From GCA-002726655 sp046582185 (GTDB lineage Bacteria > Pseudomonadota > Gammaproteobacteria > Pseudomonadales > Azotimanducaceae): 64,000 nt of DNA. The stretch covers positions 62,001 through 126,000 of the forward strand of contig JAYGEX010000015.1 of assembly GCA_046582185.1 (NCBI GenBank), read 5' to 3'. The notes beneath the pieces were generated by a model. The model did no database searches. It had not been told where the DNA came from and worked only from the letters and a program-made list of their open reading frames with translations. Of this stretch, positions 1-7,236 are shown piece after piece. Position numbers and translations under genes: made by a program. How positions within the stretch are numbered: the stretch's first letter is position 1; each line of letters opens with the position of its first letter.

Positions 1-2
1 TT

Positions 3-434
3 CGATCGTTGCTAATGCTGACTGTTGGCCTTGGTCCTGCAATGATTGAGCGCGGCGGCGGTTCTGTGATTAACATTTCTTCCATAGCGAGCCTCAGGGG
101 ACCTGTTGGCCGCGTTGCCTATGCCGGAACCAAAGGCGCGGTTGATGCCATGACGCGTGCCCTGGCAGCGGATTGGGGCAATGACGGTATTCGCGTAAAT
201 GCAATCTGCCCGGGCTTGATCGCAACTGCGATTTGGGAAGATAACCGGAATAATATTCCAGGGCTGATCGAATCAATGGAAGAGAATATTTCATTGAAAC
301 GTTGGGGCGATGGCGGTGATGTTGCAGACGTCGTCCTGTTTTTCGCCTCAGATGCCTCTCGTTATATTACGGGGGAAGTGATCGCGGTAGATGGCGGCAT
401 GGCAAGGGTTGGATCAGCACCGCGGCCAAAGTAA
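3..434 (+). CDS. SDR family oxidoreductase, C-terminal part (5' cut by window)
   Basis: This is the C-terminal ~143 codons of a short-chain dehydrogenase/reductase; the reading frame is open back to the first bases of the window, so the N-terminal nucleotide-binding half lies outside. Visible family marks are the SVINISS strand with the catalytic Ser region, the YAGTK motif (catalytic Tyr and Lys, YxxxK), the IRVNAICPG segment and the classic C-terminal ASRYITGEVIAVDGG. The family uses NAD(P)H to oxidise or reduce alcohols and ketones in the cytoplasm; the substrate cannot be told. The C-terminal motif is intact, so this is a normal gene end. The last codons and the stop sit in a 22-bp tandem duplication (see repeat at 420). 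It converges on the CoA-transferase pair downstream. Confidence 0.9.
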   Translation, partial: RSLLMLTVGLGPAMIERGGGSVINISSIASLRGPVGRVAYAGTKGAVDAMTRALAADWGNDGIRVNAICPGLIATAIWEDNRNNIPGLIESMEENISLKRWGDGGDVADVVLFFASDASRYITGEVIAVDGGMARVGSAPRPK

Positions 435-458
435 ACTAGCGCCGCGGCCAAAGTAAAC
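420..458. repeat. Tandem duplication of the SDR 3' end
   Basis: The 17-base string CCGCGGCCAAAGTAAAC occurs at 420-436 and again at 442-458, a 22-base period. The first copy contains the SDR stop codon (TAA at 432-434). The flanking GCACC/GCGCC and ACTAG/ACATAG also match imperfectly. It is a short local slippage-type duplication with no evident function. Confidence 0.8.
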
Positions 459-500
459 ATAGACGGCAAGGATCGCACCATCCATCCTGGCGCAGGCGGA

Positions 501-1751
501 TCAATCAGGCGGTGAGTCGGTGATGATTCCCGCATCACTTAATCGTCTGATATCACTTTCATCCAGGCCCAATAGTTCTGATAATACTTCCTGATTGTGC
601 TCGCCCAGCTTCGGTGCCCGGCGCCAATCGATCGCGCGCTCATTATCGAACAGAACCGGACTTCCCGGAAATGGCAGTACGCCAACTTCTTCGTCTCCCA
701 GTTCCACGAAGTAGTCCCGGCTCTTCACCTGTTCATCGTTCATGATATCCGGCATTTTCATCACTGCCCCTGCGGCAATGCCGTTTTCTTGCAGTAATTT
801 CATAAGTACCTGCTTGTTGAACTTCCGGGTAAAGGTGCTAATTTCCTGATCCAGCTGATCGTGATTCTTCTGCCGCAGTTCCACGCTGAGGTAGTCCGGG
901 TTCGTCTGCCAATCAGCCTCGCACAATTTACTTATCGCAAGCCAGGCATTCTCACTTTGACAGGATATACAAATCCATTCGTCTTCACCCGCGCATGGAT
1001 AAATGCCTTGCGGAGCAAATTCAGCGTGTCTGTTACCTCTCACTTCTGGTGCTTTACCTGTTAACTGGGCTTCGACAAATTTTTCTCCCAGCATATTAAT
1101 AGCAGACTCATGCAGTGCCAGGTCAATATGGCAGCCCTTTCCCGTTTCCTTTTGCTTTGCTAATGCCGTGACAACTGCAGCTGCAGCCGTCACTCCAGCC
1201 ACAGCATCTGGCCATGCCATGGCTGTATTTCTGGGCTCATTGGCGCTGTAGCCCATCAAGGCACTTAAGCCGGTCATTGGCTCGACGCTGGGTCCGAAGG
1301 CTAGATAGTCTGAATTAGGTCCGGTACCACCGTATCCAGGCATGCCGATGTAGATGATGTTCGCGTTATGCTTTTGCATTACATCAAACCCAAGGTTCAG
1401 TTTTTTCATCGCGAAGGCACTGAAGTTTTCAATCACAACATCGCAGACTGAAACTAATGACAAGAACAAGGCTTTACCTTCTTCCGCTTTCAAATCAATA
1501 CAAATGCCTTTTTTGTTTCTGTTCAACTTGTTGGTCACTGCCTGCCGGTTCCAATGTTGTTCACCGGACAAACCCTCGGCGTACAGCCCGATAGCACTAA
1601 CCGCACTTTTGGTTCCTCGCTGGTAAGCGGTTTCAAGTTTTAGTACTTCGGCTCCCATGTCGCCAAGAATGCGTGTAGCCAGCGGCCCCGCCCACACATG
1701 GGTAAGGTCAAGGATGCGAAAACCGCTTAAAGGTTTATCTGTGCTAGACAT
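501..1751 (-). CDS. CaiB/BaiF (class III) CoA-transferase, catalytic subunit type
   Basis: Class III CoA-transferase that would move CoA between carboxylic acids through an Asp-acyl anhydride intermediate in the cytoplasm. The N-terminus shows the family pattern GFRILDLTHVWAGP, the Rossmann-like GAEVLKLE and NKKGICIDL; the catalytic Asp lies in AWPDAVAG (about residue 182 from the chosen start). The ATG at 1749-1751 (MSSTDKPL) is preferred over an upstream start at 1784 because it overlaps the stop of the preceding CoA-transferase gene by 8 bases and leaves the usual family N-terminus. Length 416 aa is typical. It is very probably translationally coupled to its upstream neighbour, and the two may form a heteromer. 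Acid substrate unknown. Confidence 0.88.
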   Translation of the reverse strand: MSSTDKPLSGFRILDLTHVWAGPLATRILGDMGAEVLKLETAYQRGTKSAVSAIGLYAEGLSGEQHWNRQAVTNKLNRNKKGICIDLKAEEGKALFLSLVSVCDVVIENFSAFAMKKLNLGFDVMQKHNANIIYIGMPGYGGTGPNSDYLAFGPSVEPMTGLSALMGYSANEPRNTAMAWPDAVAGVTAAAAVVTALAKQKETGKGCHIDLALHESAINMLGEKFVEAQLTGKAPEVRGNRHAEFAPQGIYPCAGEDEWICISCQSENAWLAISKLCEADWQTNPDYLSVELRQKNHDQLDQEISTFTRKFNKQVLMKLLQENGIAAGAVMKMPDIMNDEQVKSRDYFVELGDEEVGVLPFPGSPVLFDNERAIDWRRAPKLGEHNQEVLSELLGLDESDIRRLSDAGIITDSPPD

Positions 1752-2796
1752 TAGCGGGACTCCACGTGCCTTGCTCCTGAACATTTAATGGTCGTTCCCT
1801 GAATGGCGAACCGGGCATCTTTACCTTTCCTTCCGGCAATATGATGTCACGCCAGAAACATCGCGCCTGCAGATGTTGATCTTCCAGCACCTGTTGCAGA
1901 GACATCAATTTGCCTATCGGTAATCGGTTCGAACGCTGGCCCTTCTCAATTAGTTCCTCCATGGTGTATTCGGCAAAGATGCGACTAACTATTTCATCCA
2001 GTTCCGCATAGTGCTCACATCGTGCTTCATTGTCTTTAAATCGCTCGTCTTCCAGCAAATCTTCACGCTCCAACATGGAGACGAAATTTGCCCAGAAGGC
2101 GGGCACGACGTTTACATAAACGAAGCCGTCCTTACAGGGGTAAAGTGTGATGGGATGAATATTGCCGAATCGATTGCCATGTCGGGCCCGAATTTGTTGA
2201 ACACAATTCCACATCACGGAGGTGAACTGGCTCAGGGAGAGCACGGTTTCCAACATGCTAACTTCGATATTTTTATTTTTATTGTCGAAGCAGTGGGCTG
2301 CCAGGGCTGCCGTGTAAGCATATTGCCCTGACTGATATTCGATGTAATGGCCCGGCAAGGACAGGGGTTCACGGTCTTCATCGCCACTTAACTGTGTATA
2401 GCCGCCCATTGCCAATAGAATAGGACTGAATCCACGCCAGTTGCGGTAAGGCCCGGACAGTCCAAAGGGTGTAATACTGACCTTTAGTCCGGCTTCGAAC
2501 TCCGTCCAGACAAGCGCATCCAGCTCGGCAGGCAAGTGGTCCGTGACAACGATATCAACGGAAGCTGCAAGTTCTTGCAATAATTGTCGGCCTTGCTCAA
2601 GCAGATAATTAATGGATATTCGCTTTTTATCGGTGTGCAGATAGATATCCAAACTACCTTGCTCAAGCGACAATGAAGTTTCCTGGTAAGCAATATTGGT
2701 GGGAAGATCAACACGTATGACCTCTGCTCCATAGAATTGAAATAGACGACCACAGTAAGCGGCTGCTTTATTATTCCCGAATTCAAGTACGCGCAT
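1744..2796 (-). CDS. CaiB/BaiF CoA-transferase paralog, probably lacking the catalytic Asp
   Basis: A 350-aa class III CoA-transferase homolog, shorter than the usual ~400 aa. The N-terminus MRVLEFGNNKAAAYCGRLF and GAEVIRVD, the SITPFGLSGPY segment and the C-terminal PGSPFRERPL fit the family. At the place of the catalytic Asp (PDAVAG in the neighbour) it reads HYIEYQSG, so Glu153 stands where Asp is expected. Some tandem members, such as BbsE of the BbsEF benzylsuccinate CoA-transferase, are known to lack the catalytic Asp and act with an active partner; a similar heteromer is inferred here. The start is supported by AAGAGGTAT upstream of ATG 2796. First gene of a two-gene operon, divergent from the DUF1289 gene. 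Confidence 0.85.
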   Translation of the reverse strand: MRVLEFGNNKAAAYCGRLFQFYGAEVIRVDLPTNIAYQETSLSLEQGSLDIYLHTDKKRISINYLLEQGRQLLQELAASVDIVVTDHLPAELDALVWTEFEAGLKVSITPFGLSGPYRNWRGFSPILLAMGGYTQLSGDEDREPLSLPGHYIEYQSGQYAYTAALAAHCFDNKNKNIEVSMLETVLSLSQFTSVMWNCVQQIRARHGNRFGNIHPITLYPCKDGFVYVNVVPAFWANFVSMLEREDLLEDERFKDNEARCEHYAELDEIVSRIFAEYTMEELIEKGQRSNRLPIGKLMSLQQVLEDQHLQARCFWRDIILPEGKVKMPGSPFRERPLNVQEQGTWSPANV

Positions 2797-2969
2797 ATCT
2801 ATACCTCTTCAAAGATACTACCACTCCGAAGCATCGGCAGACACCGTATGTGATCTCAAGCTAAAGAATGGATTTGCAATGGGCCGTGTGACAAATGATG
2901 AAAAATGTTTAGGAAGTTGTTGACGGAAAGTCCGTATAATTGGAATGTATTTAATCGAGATGGCAAATT
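2797..2969. promoter_or_regulatory. Divergent intergenic region, CoA-transferase / DUF1289
   Basis: 173 bases between divergent genes, so both must be transcribed from here. A TTGACG hexamer is followed after 9 bases by TATAAT near 2923-2943, too close for a standard -35/-10 pair, so I name no promoter. The segment also holds a small inverted repeat, ACGGA-AAG-TCCGT. Confidence 0.4.
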
Positions 2970-3158
2970 GTGGGTGAGTTATCGTATATCGCGACACCGT
3001 GTGTATTGATCTGTAGTCTTAACGACGACGATATTTGTGTTGGCTGCCTTCGCAGCCTCGACGAAATTGGACAATGGGGTGATGCGGACCGGAATGAACG
3101 GCTAAAGATCCTGGACAATGCCACTGAACGCGGTAAGACCATCGATGTTCAATGGTAG
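2970..3158 (+). CDS. DUF1289 domain small cysteine-rich protein
   Basis: A 62-aa protein beginning at a GTG. It matches the DUF1289 pattern: a TPCVLICSL segment, then DDDICVGCLRSLDEIGQW, then an acidic/basic helix ending in ILDNA. The spacing of the Cys residues (TPC-x3-C, then ICVGC) and the RTLDEI-like RSLDEIGQW core are the marks of this family of short proteins of unknown function, common in proteobacteria, probably metal-binding. An ATG at 2960 is out of frame and runs into a stop at once, so GTG 2970 is chosen. It stands alone between two minus-strand genes and converges on the dienelactone hydrolase gene. Confidence 0.75.
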   Translation: MGELSYIATPCVLICSLNDDDICVGCLRSLDEIGQWGDADRNERLKILDNATERGKTIDVQW

Positions 3159-3227
3159 CTTTGGGTGTGAGTATCGTGTCATACAGCCTACTTACCCAGT
3201 CCGCTCTCACAGTAAAGGCCATAAAAG

Positions 3228-4121
3228 TTATGCCACGGGAATAGAAGTGCCGGAAGCGTTGTGGCTCACCGGGTTCTGTGGAACACCTGGAAAGATCTCG
3301 CGAAATAACCCCAACATATTCATCGTGGAGCGCCGATCAGTCGATACGTGTAAGCGGCCAGGTGGGCCTAGAGAAGCAGGCAAGGCGAAGCCATGTGGTG
3401 TCTTGGCATAATGATGAAAGACCCAGTCAACACCTGCTGAATCCATTTCGTTAAAAAATCTTGCCTTGCTTTCATCCGGAACAAGGTGGTCGTCTGCACC
3501 ATTTTCGATAACGACAATAGTATTTTTATTGTAGACATTGTCGCAGGGTTTGACGGCTGGGCGCTCAACACCAAAATTCGCCGGGCTTGGGTCCTCGCCG
3601 GTTTGCAAGAGCCCGTGCAGGGAAACAACCCCACCGACATTCAAGCCGCCGCGGACGCATTCCAGAACTGCCATGCCCCCGAAACAATATCCAATCGCGC
3701 CAGGGGGGAATGCAGCATCAACGGTCGGATCTTGCAGGCCTTTTTCTATCCATGTGTTAAGAAGTGCTCTAAATGCTTTGTGATCGTGGTCAATGGCTAC
3801 CATGGCTTCAAAGCATTTCTTTTGAAATGCAGCTATATGATCTGGATCCTCTGGCCAGGTTCGCTCGTTAGCTGGTACCAAATTGCCATATAAATCAATG
3901 GCAAGGCCTACGTAACCAACCCGGGCCAGATATTCAGCGACATCGATGTCAAAATATTTTAGCCCCTGGTAATTATGTATCACAAGGACCAGCGGGCGTG
4001 GGCCTGCAGATTCCGGTGGCGCAACCAGGTGCCCCGTGAATTCGTTGCCTTGAAACTCAAAGGTGATTGTTGATCGTTGTAAGTCGGGTGCTGGCGGCCA
4101 GAATTCTGTTGTACTGCTCAT
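3228..4121 (-). CDS. Dienelactone hydrolase family protein
   Basis: Cytoplasmic alpha/beta hydrolase of the dienelactone hydrolase family (297 aa). The nucleophile elbow is GYCFGG with a Cys nucleophile, near residue 146, as in classical dienelactone hydrolases; the acid is in the GADDHLVP segment and the His in TPHGFALP. The N-terminal LVLVIHNYQG strand supplies the oxyanion region. The family hydrolyses lactones or other esters; the true substrate is unknown. Its ATG overlaps the stop of the upstream transporter gene by 4 bases (ATGA), so the two are coupled and probably handle the same compound. A remnant of a second family member lies at 7063-7236, also coupled to a transporter gene. Confidence 0.9.
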   Translation of the reverse strand: MSSTTEFWPPAPDLQRSTITFEFQGNEFTGHLVAPPESAGPRPLVLVIHNYQGLKYFDIDVAEYLARVGYVGLAIDLYGNLVPANERTWPEDPDHIAAFQKKCFEAMVAIDHDHKAFRALLNTWIEKGLQDPTVDAAFPPGAIGYCFGGMAVLECVRGGLNVGGVVSLHGLLQTGEDPSPANFGVERPAVKPCDNVYNKNTIVVIENGADDHLVPDESKARFFNEMDSAGVDWVFHHYAKTPHGFALPASLGPPGRLHVSTDRRSTMNMLGLFREIFPGVPQNPVSHNASGTSIPVA

Positions 4122-5551
4122 GTTACTGCCTCCCGGCGTAGCTTTAGTTGCCGCTGAATTTCCTGATGGCGTTTCTTGTCAATTCGATAGCCTGCATAGA
4201 AGAAAATCGCGAACAGGGAAGGGATGGCAGCGATTGGGCCATCAATCAGACCGAGGTTGAATATGATATCGGGGTGGACATTTTCAGCAGAGGTAACACC
4301 TGTGGGCCAGCCGATCAGATCGATGGCAATACCTCCGATCAGGATGCCGAAGCCACTGGTGAGCTTACCAATAAATGTTCGCGCTGAATAAAATATGCCT
4401 TCCTGGCGCCTGCCGGTTGTTAATTCATGGTCGTCGGCGATGTCCGCCAGAGCGCTCATCACGGAAATGCCGAGCACCGCACCGGCGCCATAAAAAGTTG
4501 CAATAAACGCAGCCAGGAGAGGGAATAGCAGTGGGTCTCCGTTCTCTGGAAAATAGCCGAGAACCCGGAGTAGGATCGGTAAGGTTGTAGTGATCACATA
4601 GACGACCACTGCTCCCATGATTGTCTCACGTTTATCAAACCTGTCGTGCAGTCGCGGTGTGATAATAAACGCCACCACGAAAGCAATCGGCGTGGTCAAT
4701 CCGAAGAATCGCAACTGGTTTGCCTCGAGCTCCCAGAAGAACAGATTTACATAGGCGCCCATGGTTTCTCTGACGCCACTGGTTGCAGAAAGGCTCAACA
4801 TGCCGAGCAATAGAAATAGATAGTTGCGATTTTTCAGGCACTGCCAAACTTCCAGGTAGAGTTGCTTCACTGATAAAGGGGGTAATCCTTCCGGTACCTT
4901 CTTAAGATAGGGGATCTGGTCCCGCGTAAAGAAGGCAGATATCCAGACGATCAGAGCGGAAAAAATTCCAATCACCGCACCCATTACCATAAAGTTGTCG
5001 GCGTTCTGCGTGCCCCCTTCGGCACTTCCCAGCCATGTCCAGGCTATAAAGTATGTTGAGGCGCCGCCCACCATGCCAAGGATGCTGTTATAACTCATGA
5101 TCACCGTGCGCTCCCGGTAGTCATCTGATAACTCGGCGCCCAGGGCCAGATGAGGAACGTGATAAAAAGTCAGGGCGAGTCGCAATAGAATGGTGAAGAT
5201 TGTAAACCAGAGAAAAAGGCCAAATTCATGAAGGCCCTCCGGTGGAGCGTAAATGGCAAAGAAGCACAATCCAAGGGGAAGTGGGGCGATGTATAGGAAG
5301 GGGTGTCTGCGCCCGAGTTTTGATTTCCAGCGATCGGAGATGGAGCCGATGAGGGGATCTGATAGTGCATCAAAAACAATGGCAATAGTGACCGCGAGTC
5401 CGGCCAAGGTGCCAGATAGGCCGAGCACATTGTTGTAGAAGAGGAAGTTGAAGGTGCCGAATGCGATGCCGATGGAAGATTCTGCCGCCGACCCAATGCC
5501 GTAGAATAACTTGGTCCTGATGTCAATCTTCCGAGCCACTTGCTCGATCAA
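4118..5551 (-). CDS. MFS transporter, GPH (glycoside-pentoside-hexuronide:cation symporter) type
   Basis: Inner-membrane transporter of 477 aa with about twelve hydrophobic segments. The segment IVFDALSDPLIGSISDRW followed by SKLGRRHPFLYIAPLPLG is the MelB/GPH signature loop between helices 2 and 3. Family members couple solute uptake to Na+ or H+; many environmental ones sit beside hydrolases and take up non-sugar substrates. The gene starts at TTG 5551 or possibly at an in-frame GTG four codons on (VARKID); no strong ribosome site decides it. It is the first gene of a two-gene operon with the dienelactone hydrolase (4-base overlap), which suggests uptake of an ester or lactone that the hydrolase then opens. 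Confidence 0.88.
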   Translation of the reverse strand: MIEQVARKIDIRTKLFYGIGSAAESSIGIAFGTFNFLFYNNVLGLSGTLAGLAVTIAIVFDALSDPLIGSISDRWKSKLGRRHPFLYIAPLPLGLCFFAIYAPPEGLHEFGLFLWFTIFTILLRLALTFYHVPHLALGAELSDDYRERTVIMSYNSILGMVGGASTYFIAWTWLGSAEGGTQNADNFMVMGAVIGIFSALIVWISAFFTRDQIPYLKKVPEGLPPLSVKQLYLEVWQCLKNRNYLFLLLGMLSLSATSGVRETMGAYVNLFFWELEANQLRFFGLTTPIAFVVAFIITPRLHDRFDKRETIMGAVVVYVITTTLPILLRVLGYFPENGDPLLFPLLAAFIATFYGAGAVLGISVMSALADIADDHELTTGRRQEGIFYSARTFIGKLTSGFGILIGGIAIDLIGWPTGVTSAENVHPDIIFNLGLIDGPIAAIPSLFAIFFYAGYRIDKKRHQEIQRQLKLRREAVT

Positions 5552-5738
5552 TAACTGATTCCGTTAATAGGTGAGGTACATCAAGATAACTCAAAGGGGG
5601 TGATGGGGGAAGGCTTGTCGCTTGGCTGCGTCTATTCAACTGATGAGGTAAGCCTGGAGCTTGAAGCTAGGCATTGGGCCTGAGTCCACAAATGATCTGT
5701 GCTACGATATTTGGCACCTAATCTCTCTGGAATTTCCT

Positions 5739-6224
5739 ATGGTCCAAATCACAATCGCCATATTTTTAATGTTAGTTTTGTCAGCCTGCGAACCTGCGGA
5801 TAGAACGCCAGGCATGTGGTTGTCTGGCGAACTTGAGACCGCTGAGGTCAGGGATTGGACATTCAGTAATGAACACATGGAAATATTTCTTGAAACGCAC
5901 CCCTGGTACGGTATTCCATTCTCTGTCACGGTTGTGACGGCGACATCGGCCGGCAAGCTCTTCGTGCCATCAATCTATAGCAAACCTGGTGAGTTCCCGG
6001 GCGACAAATATTGGAATGGTATCATTGAAGATAATCCGGAGGTTGTGATTAAGATCGGCAACAAGCTTTACCCAAGGTCAGCCCACCTGATTACCGATGA
6101 AGCAGAATTCGAACAAGCGTTGGCAGCGCTTGCGGGTAAGTACGACTTCTGGCGCTCCATTAAGGAAGGCAAAACCGAGTCGCCGCCATTCGTACTCATT
6201 CGGCTGGACGAACCGGGCGCTTGA
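5739..6224 (+). CDS. Putative lipoprotein, function unknown
   Basis: The start ATG 5739 gives a 161-aa protein with a clear lipoprotein signal: a short hydrophobic stretch and the lipobox LSAC with Cys17. The open frame extends further upstream to 5661, but that part would bury the signal, so it is left out. After the Cys comes a ~140-residue soluble domain with GIPFSVTVVTATSAGKLFV, YWNGIIEDNPEVVIKIGNK and a C-terminal FVLIRLD. This layout loosely recalls small split-barrel flavin-binding proteins (pyridoxamine-oxidase or deazaflavin-reductase-like), but that is a guess. Likely anchored to a membrane facing the periplasm. It is monocistronic, divergent from the GPH transporter and convergent with the phosphoesterase. 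Confidence 0.7.
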   Translation: MVQITIAIFLMLVLSACEPADRTPGMWLSGELETAEVRDWTFSNEHMEIFLETHPWYGIPFSVTVVTATSAGKLFVPSIYSKPGEFPGDKYWNGIIEDNPEVVIKIGNKLYPRSAHLITDEAEFEQALAALAGKYDFWRSIKEGKTESPPFVLIRLDEPGA

Positions 6225-6240
6225 GATCAACATATTGGTT

Positions 6241-6966
6241 TTAAACCCTGCTGGTTAACATCACCGGTTGCCAGTCGCCGGTGAAGCTCTGGGTATCCTT
6301 CCAGGATTGTGAATCACCTGTACTTGCAAGATGTGTAGTTGCAGATTTAACAACCTTGTCTCCTTCGAAAATGAAATTGTCGATTTCCCAACGTTCAAAA
6401 TCGAGGAGGCTGAAGTTTGGCCAGTAGTTACCTGTAATTGTTCCGGCGTTCAACAAGGTAAGAGAATCAAAATTAATTAAGGTATTAAAGTGCATATGGC
6501 CATTGATTATGATGCGATATTTGTCGCTGGCGATAATTCGGTCGAGCTCACGGCTCTTCTCCATCTTCAGTCGTTTGGTACCCGGCCAGACTTTCTTCAG
6601 ATCATTTGTCCCGATGCCGTGACATAGCAGTAGTGTGCCAGCCACAGTAGCCAGTTCGATCTGCGATGGCAGGTTTTCAAGATAGTTAATCGAATGGGCT
6701 GTGATTGATTGCCTGGTGTGTGCCATTTCAATGTGCCTGGCCTTGTCTTCAAGTAACCATCTATCGTGGTTTCCCCTGACCGTTTTCACGCCAGCCTGTT
6801 CAAGAATCTCGACGCAGGTATCGGGGCAACCCGGTCCGTCAACAATGTCCCCGGTACAGAGAATCTCGCAGGGTTCCTGGCTCTGAAGATAATCAATCGC
6901 TAGCTTCAGATGATTATCTTCGGCGTGAACATCCCCAACGAGGCCGATTCGTCGAGCTGGTTTCAT
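6241..6966 (-). CDS. Calcineurin-like metallophosphoesterase
   Basis: A 241-aa cytoplasmic metallophosphoesterase. The ordered metal-binding motifs are present: GDVHAED (D-x-H), GDIVDGPG (GD), VRGNHDRW (GNHD), CHGIGTN and the C-terminal NGHMHFN (GH-x-H). They bind two metal ions that catalyse phosphate ester hydrolysis; the substrate could be a nucleotide, a protein or another phosphoester. The ATG at 6966 (MKPARRIGLVGDVHAED) is chosen because it places the first motif about nine residues in, as usual; a GTG at 6981 would add five residues. It is divergent from the transporter-amidohydrolase run, and nothing nearby reveals its target. Confidence 0.88.
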   Translation of the reverse strand: MKPARRIGLVGDVHAEDNHLKLAIDYLQSQEPCEILCTGDIVDGPGCPDTCVEILEQAGVKTVRGNHDRWLLEDKARHIEMAHTRQSITAHSINYLENLPSQIELATVAGTLLLCHGIGTNDLKKVWPGTKRLKMEKSRELDRIIASDKYRIIINGHMHFNTLINFDSLTLLNAGTITGNYWPNFSLLDFERWEIDNFIFEGDKVVKSATTHLASTGDSQSWKDTQSFTGDWQPVMLTSRV

Positions 6967-7062
6967 AAGGGCAGATGGCACCTGAGTGTATTTGTATTGG
7001 TCAGCTTCCCAAGGACCAACAGGTTTCGAAACGTTTTCACCCCAATATTCTCCATTATTTCA

Positions 7063-7236
7063 ATGGGCCTAAGTATCACCGAATTTTGGGGTCGACGTAA
7101 AGTGCCAGTAAAAGAATTGGTTTATTACCCACAGGCGAAACATGGCTGGTGCATTGCTGATACAGTGCAGTACAACGAATTGAAAACGGAAGAGGTATGG
7201 AACCAACTCTTGTCGTTCCTTGAGGATGTGCAGTGA
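7063..7236 (+). pseudogene. 3' remnant of a dienelactone hydrolase gene
   Basis: From ATG 7063 the frame encodes about 57 residues, with VKELVYYPQAKHGWC then YNELKTEEVWNQLLSFL. This matches the last ~50 residues of dienelactone hydrolases: the YPGAxHGF-type loop carrying the catalytic His, then Y-x-A-x(3-4)-A-W-x-R-x(2)-FF. The nucleophile half is missing; upstream the same frame runs as antisense over the phosphoesterase 5' end, with no family similarity. The stop TGA overlaps the GTG start of the next transporter gene (GTGA), which suggests this was once a coupled hydrolase-transporter operon. It could still be translated as a leader that sets translation of the transporter. Confidence 0.65.
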
